Source: Rhizomonospora bruguierae (GTDB taxonomy: Bacteria > Actinomycetota > Actinomycetes > Mycobacteriales > Micromonosporaceae). From it: a stretch of DNA of 64,000 nucleotides. The notes below the pieces were generated by a model. That model had not been told where the DNA came from. It ran no database searches and saw only the letters and a program-made list of their open reading frames with translations. The position numbers and the translations under genes are program-made. Below, one piece after another: positions 9,421 through 16,172 of the stretch. The DNA is taken from NCBI RefSeq assembly GCF_018397995.1, contig NZ_BBQH01000021.1:1-64000 (forward strand), given 5' to 3'. How positions within the stretch are numbered: the stretch's first letter is position 1; each line of letters starts with the position of its first letter.

Positions 9421-9597
9421 CCATCGGACCGGCTCGGCCGGCTCCTCAACCATGGCCCCGAGATCGAGGTCCTTCGGCTACGACTGGCGCGCCAGGACCG
9501 AGTCTTCGGCGTGACGCCGCAGCGGGTTCGTGTCGTGCTGGACGAACACGTCTTCACTCCAGGCGGGAACCCGACGTTTTGCGGTGTCAGACCCGCC
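9421..9597 (+). pseudogene. Possible remnant of a DUF5753 (Scr1-type) regulator
   Basis: In this frame the segment LARQDRVFGVTPQRVRVVLDE resembles the RQ-x-VVLDE core of DUF5753, the C-terminal domain of XRE regulators like the intact one at 17652. Nothing recognisable as the HTH domain lies upstream, and the frame runs on into low-complexity sequence. The likeness is short. I regard it as a fragment at best; otherwise the stretch 9361-9658 holds no gene that I can support. Confidence 0.25.
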
Positions 9598-9658
9598 GGA
9601 TTCTGGAGCTGGTCCCTGACTCCGTTAAGCGGTTCATTGGGTCTGAGTAGGGAGTCAC

Positions 9659-9802
9659 GTGGCCAACGAACGGAAAGACAATCAGTCACGGGATCGTCAC
9701 AGGATGGTCATGGACTACCTCAAGGCGGCTCCAGCGCTACTCAAGGGGATTGCCGCTGTGCTGGTGGCGGCTACCCCGCTACTGGCCCTGTTGTTGCGGT
9801 AG
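9659..9802 (+). CDS. 47-residue single-pass membrane micro-protein A
   Basis: GTG at 9659 follows AGGGAG at 6-bp spacing. The product has a charged N-terminal third (VANERKDNQSRDRHRM), then an amphipathic start DYLKAAPALLKG and a hydrophobic C-terminal helix IAAVLVAATPLLALLLR. It ends with a single Arg after the membrane segment. A second gene of the same design lies at 10374-10553. A strong hairpin at 10090-10117 lies downstream. The topology (charged head, one helix, terminal Arg) resembles small membrane peptides such as type I toxins or membrane-protein regulators. Function unknown. Confidence 0.55.
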   Translation: MANERKDNQSRDRHRMVMDYLKAAPALLKGIAAVLVAATPLLALLLR

Positions 9803-10089
9803 CTGACAGGAGCGACAAACCGTCCAAACGGGCCCCGCAGTCGGGTCCGCCAAACCTCCATACCCTGCCAGCCGAACGGATGAGGAGGATGCTCGCCCGT
9901 TTCGGGCTGCCTGGCCGCACTGTTCTGCACTGCTCTGCGCTGGCCGGCAATTAGGGAGTCTGTCTGTGCGACTCGTGACTTGGTTAACGCGCCGGACGCG
10001 GGTGGCCAACTTGACCTCGCCTCGCTGCCCGGGTTGAGATTGATGCCGACCACGGGGAGTTGCACGGGTGCCAGCACCTGAAAAGCGAG

Positions 10090-10117
10090 CGACGTCCGGG
10101 ATGGAGTCCGGACGTCG
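10090..10117. terminator. Strong hairpin downstream of micro-protein A
   Basis: CGACGTCCGG and CCGGACGTCG pair perfectly (10 bp) around an 8-base loop. There is no T-run, as is common for actinobacterial terminators. The 570 bp between the two micro-protein genes (9803-10373) holds this hairpin, the one at 10294-10315 and a doubtful 26-codon ORF from ATG 10165; nothing else is supported. Confidence 0.5.
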
Positions 10118-10293
10118 ATGGTGACGTACCACCGAAGTGTCGCTAACACAAGAGGGTGTCGTCAATGGGTGACCGTTCGGAGGAGGGGTCATCAGCCGCT
10201 CACTGCTGGGGGTTGCGTTCGACTCAGGGACCGGCTCAACATTGACGGCGGCGATGAGGAGTTACGCGGGTGTAGCTCGCCCATAACAGCAAA

Positions 10294-10315
10294 CGCCCGG
10301 GGGCCATCCCGGGCG
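10294..10315. terminator. Hairpin upstream of micro-protein B
   Basis: CGCCCGGG and CCCGGGCG pair around a 6-base loop, with weak A-rich and T-containing flanks. It separates the preceding DNA from the gene at 10374 and may be a terminator or a 5'-leader structure. Confidence 0.45.
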
Positions 10316-10373
10316 CTGCTTGTGACTCCGCGTCGGAACTTGTTCGGACAGTCCGCACGAAGTTGGAGTCGGT

Positions 10374-10553
10374 ATGAAGGTACCCACACCCCCGGAATGC
10401 GTCAACGCTGACACATCCGAGAAGCCAGGGGGTGTCACACCTGACGCCCGGGAGAGCAAGGCGGAGCGGCGTCACAGGCGGCGCGTGGAGCTATTGAAGC
10501 TCCTTCCTCCAATCTTGCTGGCGTTCGCTGCGGTGGTCGCTGCCTTCCGGTAG
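10374..10553 (+). CDS. 59-residue single-pass membrane micro-protein B
   Basis: ATG at 10374 has GGAG upstream. The first 37 residues are hydrophilic and end in a basic cluster (KAERRHRRR). A membrane helix follows, LLKLLPPILLAFAAVVAAF, and the chain ends in Arg as in micro-protein A. The shared pattern LK-x-P-LL plus an Ala/Val-rich helix and terminal Arg suggests the two are distant paralogues or parts of one system. It lies 107 bp before the stop of the convergent integrase. Function unknown. Confidence 0.55.
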   Translation: MKVPTPPECVNADTSEKPGGVTPDARESKAERRHRRRVELLKLLPPILLAFAAVVAAFR

Positions 10554-10659
10554 CCGGTTGGGGGCTGGGGTCAGCAGGCCTCCGCCCCTACCGGGGACTA
10601 CACGGCGATCCACCTTTACACCTGGCAGAGCCCTCTCGGCGTGATCCCATGGGTTTCCA

Positions 10660-12045
10660 TCAAGCGCTCCGTCGCCGAATCCGGCTGAAGGCATCCACCG
10701 CAGCATCGTCGGCCTCAGGCAAGCTGCCGAGGTACTTCTGTGTGGTAAGGATGCTGCCGTGTCCGAGGCGCTCCTTGACGATCTGGATATCCGCGCCGCC
10801 TGCAAGAAGCCAGGAGGCATGGGCGCTGCGAAGACCCTTTACCTGAACGGTTGAGTCGAGGCCTGCGGCCGAGCGTGCGGGGAGCCAAACGTTTTGGCGG
10901 AACCATGAACGAGGGATGTGCCCATCGGTGGTCACCGTGCGCCGCTGGCGCGGCTGGTCCTTACCTACCGCTCGTCGTTCAGCCCGGTAGATCGAGAACG
11001 CCGCCCTGCAATACTCACACCTACACTTTGCGGAGATGTATGCTGTCTTAGTGCCGTGCTGGTATTGACGGCCCTTTTGGTTGGGTTCTGTGAGCCCCAG
11101 TTCATCGGGGTTAGGGACGACTCGAAGTGGGGGCTCATGTAGGGCCTCGGGACTGCGGATCGCAAAGATCAGATCCTCTGCCTGGAGGCCGTTCTCCCTG
11201 ATGTGCGCGTCAATCTTCTTGACGATCTGGACACTGAGGCGAAGTTGTCTCTCCTCCTCGTCCTTCGGGTACCCCTTCACGACGAACCGGTTGCCATCCG
11301 TCTGGAACTGCTTTGTAAGCTCGACGACTACACGGCTAACTGTAAGTACCCTGGTTGCCCGGTCAAGATCCTTGACTCGTAGTTCTGTTAGCTCTCCATA
11401 CCGGAGGCCACTCTCGATGTCAGTTTCCACAAATAGCCGCATGTCATTGTTTGGGAGTGCCGCGTACACGTCGTCGAATTGCTCGGGCGTAATAATCCGA
11501 CGGACCTTCTTGGGTACTGCTGGCGTCTTGACTCCTTTGCAAGGATGCACCGTGATGACCTGGTCTATTAGTGCTGTGGTGAATATTGCGCTGAGGATGA
11601 CCATGCAGTACTCGATCACGGCGGGACTGTTGCTAATCTTGGCCCTCTGCCCCTTCTGGCGTTGAGGTAGTTCCAAGTTTCCTTTATGGAACTTCGTGAC
11701 CCATTCCCGGACGTGGGTGGATACAATTTCTCGCATCCTCATCGGCCCGAACTCCGGAATAATGACCCTCTCAAGATAGAGGGTGTAGTTCTCGCGGGTA
11801 CGGAGTTCCATCACGTGGTTGGGCAGCCAGGTCTCTCGGACGTAGCGCTCGAACGTCTGGCGTCCTCGGCGTGGGTCGCCCGCGCGTCCCTCTGCCACCT
11901 TGGCCTCGGCGGCTTGCCATGATTTGTTCGCTTCCTTCTTGTTTGAAAAGGTTCCGGCCGATTGCTCCTTGCCTCGGATATCGAGATACACGGCCGTGTA
12001 CCGGACCTTGCCGTCCCGCGTCACACGTTCCTTCAGCCAGCCCAC
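10660..12045 (-). CDS. Tyrosine recombinase (integrase) of an integrative element
   Basis: Phage-type tyrosine integrase, 461 residues from the GTG at 12045, which has GGAGG 7 bp upstream; an in-frame ATG at 12108 would add 21 residues. The N-terminal arm-binding and SAM-like domain is followed by the catalytic domain with Arg I in ESGLRYGEL, Arg II in KGLRSAHASWLL, the conserved KERLGHGSILTTQKY and the nucleophile Tyr in QKYLGSL. The first His of the usual HxxR box is Lys here, as in some actinobacterial relatives. An insertion carries CRCEYC followed by basic residues. GC and third-position bias are clearly lower than in flanking genes, a sign of transfer. It sits beside the tRNA-Ala fragment that should be its attachment site. 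Confidence 0.93.
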   Translation of the reverse strand: MGWLKERVTRDGKVRYTAVYLDIRGKEQSAGTFSNKKEANKSWQAAEAKVAEGRAGDPRRGRQTFERYVRETWLPNHVMELRTRENYTLYLERVIIPEFGPMRMREIVSTHVREWVTKFHKGNLELPQRQKGQRAKISNSPAVIEYCMVILSAIFTTALIDQVITVHPCKGVKTPAVPKKVRRIITPEQFDDVYAALPNNDMRLFVETDIESGLRYGELTELRVKDLDRATRVLTVSRVVVELTKQFQTDGNRFVVKGYPKDEEERQLRLSVQIVKKIDAHIRENGLQAEDLIFAIRSPEALHEPPLRVVPNPDELGLTEPNQKGRQYQHGTKTAYISAKCRCEYCRAAFSIYRAERRAVGKDQPRQRRTVTTDGHIPRSWFRQNVWLPARSAAGLDSTVQVKGLRSAHASWLLAGGADIQIVKERLGHGSILTTQKYLGSLPEADDAAVDAFSRIRRRSA

Positions 12046-12200
12046 GTGGCCGCCTCCAAGATCGCCTGTCCGTCCCTTGTCCGTGGATGAGGCCCCATGG
12101 AGCCTCATCGGCCATCACTGAGCGGCACCCAGTGTTGGCCTCTGACCTGCAGATTAGTCCGGATTCCGCGATCTTGCTAACCTCAATGGACTAGCTTCCA

Positions 12201-12249
12201 CCTCGTTCGCATCGAGGGGGTCAGGGGTTCAAATCCCCTCAGCTCCACC
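12201..12249 (+). tRNA. 3' part of tRNA-Ala(CGC): attachment-site half (attR)
   Basis: The anticodon stem CCTCG/CGAGG (12201-12205, 12213-12217) encloses the loop TTCGCAT with anticodon CGC. A variable region, a perfect T-arm (AGGGG-TTCAAAT-CCCCT, 12223-12239) and the 3' acceptor strand CAGCTCC with A73 and CC follow. CAGCTCC would pair with GGGGCTG through the G3-U70 pair typical of tRNA-Ala. No D-arm or 5' acceptor strand is present upstream, so only the 3' half exists here. This is what integration of an element into a tRNA 3' end leaves at its distal border; the intact tRNA should lie to the left, outside the window. Confidence 0.85.
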
Positions 12250-12255
12250 CAGCTC

Positions 12256-12284
12256 AAAGGCCGTTTCGTCTGAGACGGCCTTTT
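12256..12284 (+). terminator. Rho-independent terminator of the tRNA-Ala locus
   Basis: AAAGGCCGTTTC and GAGACGGCCTTT form a 12-bp stem with one G-T pair and a 4-base loop, followed by a T-run. It lies 6 bp after the tRNA fragment. It is probably the original host tRNA terminator, placing host chromosome to the right. Confidence 0.8.
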
Positions 12285-12302
12285 CGATCTTGTGCGGCTG
12301 TC

Positions 12303-12504
12303 AAGCTGCGGGAGCTGCGCGCTGATGATCTAGCTGGACAAGTCACTGACCAAGCCCTGGGGTTCGCTGCCGAGCTATTCGGGGCAGGCCCCGATGCGCC
12401 GGGATCTGCAATGGCGGGGAGAGCTGAGGAAGGTATCGGAGATCCTCCTGTCGTTTCGGCCGCCGCTTCTGCTTTGGCTGAGGATTTGCTGGCTTCGGTC
12501 GGCT
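12303..12504 (+). other. Open frame without a start, possible gene fragment
   Basis: The frame stays open from the terminator to TGA 12502-12504 and reads KLRELRADDLAGQVTDQALG and onward, with alternating charged and hydrophobic residues like real helical protein. The only ATG is at 12411. No family recognised. The rest of 12284-12858 holds the integrase relic below and nothing else that I can support. Confidence 0.2.
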
Positions 12505-12506
12505 GA

Positions 12507-12630
12507 CTACCGGACAGGGATCGAGTCGTCCACCAAGCCTTCAGGGCGGCTTGGGGTCGCCTTCGACGTGGCTTCGCTGTAGATGTTCATGGTCACGGCA
12601 ATTCGTGCGTTTTTACGCTGGCCGGGACGC
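12507..12630 (-). pseudogene. C-terminal relic of a second tyrosine integrase
   Basis: Read on the minus strand, the last 40 codons give GQRKNARIAVTMNIYSEAT followed by SKAT. This matches the end of actinobacterial phage integrases (GHxNxxIAVTMNIYSEATxxAT) and includes the catalytic Tyr. The upstream catalytic Arg boxes are missing and the tail diverges after SKAT. It lies on the chromosome side of the tRNA fragment and on the same strand as the intact integrase, so it marks an earlier element that used the same site. Confidence 0.6.
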
Positions 12631-12858
12631 CCATGGTCGCGGTGCTCGGGGCCGGTTGTCGTCGGGCTGGCGCCGAGCTGTCCGAGGATGTGCGAGCTTG
12701 CACTGCTGATCTTCACCGTCGACCTGGCGGGCTGGCCTTTCGCCTTCGCCGCGGGCGACCTTACGCACGACAGGTCCACGTGCGGTCCGCGCGGGCGTCG
12801 AGAGCGGCTTGCTCGGTGTGCTGCCGGCCCGGCAGTGAAGCTGATCCAAACTGGCGGG

Positions 12859-13566
12859 ATGCAGATAGATGAACGCGGGGCACGAGTCCGGGAGGTTCGT
12901 CGCCGGCTTGTGCAGGAGGGTCCGCCGTGGTCGCGACCTCACGAGCGGGACTTCGAAACGGTCACGATGCCGGAGCGGGACTGCGACCTGCTTCGAGACC
13001 TGTTGATCTCCGAGGGAGTCGAGACGGTTGTCGAGGTCGGACTTGCATACGCCAGCTCCGCACTCGCGGTCGGGGAGGCGCTGGTGACCCTCAACCCGCC
13101 GCACCCTCGGCACGTCGTCATCGACCCCTTCCAGGACCGCGAGTATGCCGATGTCGGCTGGGATCTACTGTGCGTCGCGGGACTGGACTCGATCGCCCGG
13201 CTCGTGCGCGCGTGGTCGTCCATCGCGCTCCCGGAACTTGTCACCGAAGGTTTCCGCGCCGACGCGGCGTTTGTGGACGGTAGTCACCGTTTCCACGAGG
13301 TCTTCGTGGACCTCTACTATCTGCGTAAGATCGTCCGACCGGGCGGGCTGATCGTGATGGATGACGACTGGACACCCTCGGTGCGCACCGCAGTGCGGTA
13401 CTACGAGCAGAACCTGGGCTGGACGGCTATTCCCGACGCCTTCGCCGGCGGAACGCTACGGAACATTGGCGGCGACCCCACAGCCGAAACGGTGCCCCGC
13501 TGCCGCGCCATCCGGCTTCCCGACTCCCTGGTCGAGCCGCCGTTCGAGCAGTTCCACCCGTTCTGA
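12859..13566 (+). CDS. Class I SAM-dependent methyltransferase
   Basis: A 235-residue protein of the Methyltransf_24 kind. VETVVEVGLAYASSALAVGE (about 57-76) is motif I, HVVIDPF the strand-2 region, AAFVDGSHRFHEVFVDL motif IV with the Asp-Gly-Ser-His signature of this family, and IVRPGGLIVMDDDWTPSV the next strand. The ATG at 12859 has only a weak GGCGGG upstream; an in-frame GTG lies at 12835. It stands alone, convergent with the tetR gene 14 bp away. The substrate is unknown. Confidence 0.82.
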   Translation: MQIDERGARVREVRRRLVQEGPPWSRPHERDFETVTMPERDCDLLRDLLISEGVETVVEVGLAYASSALAVGEALVTLNPPHPRHVVIDPFQDREYADVGWDLLCVAGLDSIARLVRAWSSIALPELVTEGFRADAAFVDGSHRFHEVFVDLYYLRKIVRPGGLIVMDDDWTPSVRTAVRYYEQNLGWTAIPDAFAGGTLRNIGGDPTAETVPRCRAIRLPDSLVEPPFEQFHPF

Positions 13567-13579
13567 CCCGTTGTCCCGG

Positions 13580-14173
13580 CTATCGCGGGGGTGGGATCGT
13601 TCCCGTCATGATCGGCAGGGCGATGTGGTCGACGATTTCCTCGATGACCTCGTCCGGCACCGCGGCCTGGGTCATCAGGAGTTCGTGCCGGAACAGGTCG
13701 AAGGGCAGTGCGGCGACCCGGGGTGTGATCCGGGCGGGGTCGATTTCGCCGCGGTCGATGGCGCGCCGGATGATCGTCAGGTCCGAGGTGACGCGCTCGC
13801 CGATCAGCTCGCGTCTCAGCTCGGCCGGCGTGCGCCCGGTCTCGAGAAAATAGCCGCTGAGCTGGGCAAGTACCGGTGTGATCAACTGCATCCGGTGCCG
13901 GTTGGCCCCCTTCAGGAGGGCGATCAGGTCGCCGCGCAGTGAGCCGGTGTCCGGAATCGGCGGGCGGTTGCGGTCGTCGTGATGGCGGATCGCGGCGATG
14001 ACGAGTTCCTCGCGGTTCGGCCAGCGCCGGTACAGCACCGGGCGGCTGGTCTGTGCCCGGGTGGCCACCCTGTCCAGCGTGAACGCGGCCAGCCCGCCCT
14101 CGGTCAGCTCGGCATAGGCCGCCTCGAGCAGAGCGTCCTCGAGTTCCTGGCCGCGGCGTCGCATAAGAGTCAC
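13580..14173 (-). CDS. TetR family repressor, probably of the divergent exporter
   Basis: A 197-residue TetR protein. The HTH occupies about residues 10-57 (LEDALLEAAYAELTEGGLAA, then VATRAQTSRPVLYRRWPNRE), with the family's LYRRWxxREEL signature. The C-terminal domain is the TetR_C_16/11-like ligand-binding bundle. It is transcribed away from the DHA2-type exporter at 14249. The 75-bp gap holds repeated TGCATCTTATCG blocks, so autorepression and control of the exporter are likely. The inducer is unknown. Confidence 0.88.
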   Translation of the reverse strand: MTLMRRRGQELEDALLEAAYAELTEGGLAAFTLDRVATRAQTSRPVLYRRWPNREELVIAAIRHHDDRNRPPIPDTGSLRGDLIALLKGANRHRMQLITPVLAQLSGYFLETGRTPAELRRELIGERVTSDLTIIRRAIDRGEIDPARITPRVAALPFDLFRHELLMTQAAVPDEVIEEIVDHIALPIMTGTIPPPR

Positions 14174-14235
14174 TTGTGCATCTTATCGCGGAGGCGTACC
14201 TTCGGCACGGAGAGATACGCGCTTGCATCTTATCG
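14162..14235. promoter_or_regulatory. Divergent promoter region with repeated TetR-type operator
   Basis: TGCATCTTATCG occurs at 14177-14188 and again at 14224-14235 as a direct repeat 47 bp apart. The first copy also forms an inverted repeat (ATAAGA-N12-TCTTAT) over the tetR start. The placement over both starts fits repressor sites for the divergent pair. Confidence 0.55.
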
Positions 14236-14248
14236 TCTGGGGGTCGGC

Positions 14249-15631
14249 ATGATCGACCGCGACGTTCTCCGTACGGCCATCGCGTTGATCGTCGGCGCGC
14301 TGGCCGTCATCTTCGACACCACGATCACCAGCATCGCCCTGCCGACGCTGGTCCAGGCGCTGCACTCATCGCTGGTCACGATCCAGTGGGTCAGCACCGG
14401 CTACCTGCTCTCGCTCGGCGTCGTCATCCCGCTCGGGGCGTGGGCCCAGGCCCGGGTCGGCGGCAAGCGGCTGTGGGTGATCGCGCTGGCCGTCTTCCTG
14501 GTCGGGTCGGTGCTGTGCAGCCTGGCCTGGAACGCGCACAGTCTCATCGCGTTCCGGGTCGTGCAGGGCGTCGGCGGCGGCCTCATGCTGCCGCTGATGT
14601 CGACGCTGGTCATGCAGGCGGCTCGCGGCCGCAACCTGGGCCGCACGATGGCCGTGATCGGCCTCCCCGCCGTGCTCGGACCCATCCTCGGACCGGTCCT
14701 CGGCGGCGTGATCCTGCACTGGCTCGACTGGCGCTGGCTGTTCTGGGTCAACGTGCCGTTCTGCGTCGTCGGCATCGTCCTCGCGCTGCGGCTGCTGCCC
14801 GACGACCCGCCGACCGACCGCGTCCGCCTCGACCTCCCCGGCCTCGCCCTGCTCGGCCCGGGCACGGTAGGTCTGCTGTACGGCCTGTCCAACGTCGGCC
14901 GGCACGGCGGGTTCGGCCGCGCCGACACGCTCGTACCGCTGATCGCCGGCGTCGTGCTCACCGCGGCGTTCGCGGGGCGGGCGATCCGGGCGAGGGGCGG
15001 CGCGCTGGTCGACGTACGGCTGCTGCGCCATCGGCCGATCGCCTCGTCCTCGGCCATGCTGTTCCTGTCTGGCGCATCCCTCTACGGCGCGATGCTGCTA
15101 CTGCCGCTGTACTTCCAGGAGTCGCGCGGGGCCAGCGTGCTGACCGCCGGGCTGCTGCTCGTACCGCAAGGCATCGGGTCGCTGCTGAGCCGGGGCCTGA
15201 CCGGGCGGCTGACGGACTCCCTGGGCGCTCGTCCGGTGGTGACGGCCGGTTTCCTTCTTGTCGGGCTGGCCACGGTACCGTTCGCGCTGGCCGGCCCGCA
15301 CACCAGCGAAGTGTGGCTGCTGACCGCGTTGCTGGTCCGCGGGTTCGGCCTGAGCGTGGTGACGGTGCCGGTCATGGCGGTCGCGTTCCTCGGGCTGGAG
15401 CGCTCGGAGGTCCCGCACGCGAGCATCCTCACGCGCATCGCCCAGCAGGTGGGCGGCTCCTTCGGTACGGCCATCCTGGCCGTCATCCTCGCCGCCACCC
15501 ACTCGTTCGACAAGGCATTCTGGTGGGCCGTCGGCTTCACCGGGCTGGCCCTGCTCCTGTCGGTCTTTCTTCCCGGGCGCCCCGCCCCGACGCCGGCACC
15601 CGCCGCCCCCGCGACCGCTGCGGCCCGGTGA
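14249..15631 (+). CDS. MFS multidrug exporter, DHA2 (EmrB/QacA) type
   Basis: A 460-residue proton-driven efflux permease of the cytoplasmic membrane. It shows DHA2 landmarks: helix 1 with FDTTITSIALPTL (the D-x-T-I-V-N-x-A-L-P motif variant), IQWVSTGYLLSLGVVIPL, motif A GGKRLW, motif C GPILGPVLGG and the later LLPLYFQ. The number of hydrophobic stretches suggests 12-14 helices. ATG 14249 is chosen because everything upstream in frame overlaps the tetR promoter and is not hydrophobic. It is divergent from the TetR gene, which probably regulates it. Substrate not predictable. Confidence 0.9.
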   Translation: MIDRDVLRTAIALIVGALAVIFDTTITSIALPTLVQALHSSLVTIQWVSTGYLLSLGVVIPLGAWAQARVGGKRLWVIALAVFLVGSVLCSLAWNAHSLIAFRVVQGVGGGLMLPLMSTLVMQAARGRNLGRTMAVIGLPAVLGPILGPVLGGVILHWLDWRWLFWVNVPFCVVGIVLALRLLPDDPPTDRVRLDLPGLALLGPGTVGLLYGLSNVGRHGGFGRADTLVPLIAGVVLTAAFAGRAIRARGGALVDVRLLRHRPIASSSAMLFLSGASLYGAMLLLPLYFQESRGASVLTAGLLLVPQGIGSLLSRGLTGRLTDSLGARPVVTAGFLLVGLATVPFALAGPHTSEVWLLTALLVRGFGLSVVTVPVMAVAFLGLERSEVPHASILTRIAQQVGGSFGTAILAVILAATHSFDKAFWWAVGFTGLALLLSVFLPGRPAPTPAPAAPATAAAR

Positions 15632-15690
15632 CATTCAGGCGCGGCGATCAGCGAAACATCGAGCGTTACAGACCAACTCGCCATCCACAC

Positions 15691-15967
15691 TCAAGCCGCC
15701 AGTACCGGCGCGGCAGCGGCTCGTGCCTCCAATAGCTCCCGCGCTTCGCTCAGCGCGACCTCCAGCCGGTCGACATCCGCCAGGCGAACGAACACCGCCA
15801 CCTTCTGACCGAACTCCCCGATACGGACCACCACGGTGTCCGGCCGTCCCAGCAGCGACATGACCTCCACGCGCGTTGCCTCGCCCATCAGCAGGTCGAC
15901 GTTTCACCCCGTGCATCAGTTGGCCCTCCTCCTCGATCGCGGCCCGGCCATCGTCTTCGGCGCCCAT
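15691..15967 (-). pseudogene. Small conserved-looking protein split by a one-base frameshift
   Basis: A strong GGAGGAG ribosome site precedes ATG 15967, and the frame begins MGAEDDGRAAIEEEGQLMHG. After GVKRR it loses character, while the frame one base away begins MGEATRVEVMSLLGRPDTVV and runs with strong coding character to 15691. Removing one C near 15890 would join them as GVKRRLLMGEATRVEV and give about 92 residues. The second half alone could be expressed from ATG 15888, but no ribosome site is seen. Unknown function; it sits downstream of an operator-like motif shared with the XRE gene. Confidence 0.45.
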
Positions 15968-16100
15968 TGCTCCTCCGCCTCGCTCAGTGACTCCTGCGCC
16001 GGGGCAACAGCCGGCCGGAAACACGTCCTCGCACCCGGCCGAGAACCCTCGTCCCGCCGCTCAGAGCCATCCGCGTCATCCCTTCAATCAATCCCCGTGC

Positions 16101-16134
16101 ATATGCACGATAATAACGACGTGACTATGCGTGA
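16101..16134 (-). promoter_or_regulatory. Motif shared with the XRE gene promoter
   Basis: On the minus strand GCATAGTCACG and TCGTGCATA flank an AT-rich spacer, 134 bp before the small gene at 15967. The XRE gene upstream region (18541-18559) has the same two blocks directly adjacent (GCATAGTG-TCGTGCATAA). The AT-rich spacer could contain a -10 element. Confidence 0.35.
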
Positions 16135-16172
16135 AGCAAGGTGAATCCTCCGATGAGGAGTGGCGCCACGCG

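Noticed and set aside
10165-10245. 26-codon ORF between the two micro-protein genes
   Set aside because: No membrane helix or conservation-like pattern and a weak ribosome site; mentioned only as doubtful.
12201-12249. 3' end of tmRNA (ssrA), which also ends CAGCTCCACC
   Set aside because: The preceding stem-loop CCTCG-TTCGCAT-CGAGG with anticodon CGC fits tRNA-Ala, not tmRNA.
15098-15690. Minus-strand frames across the end of the exporter gene
   Set aside because: High-GC shadow frames; no ribosome site or domain.
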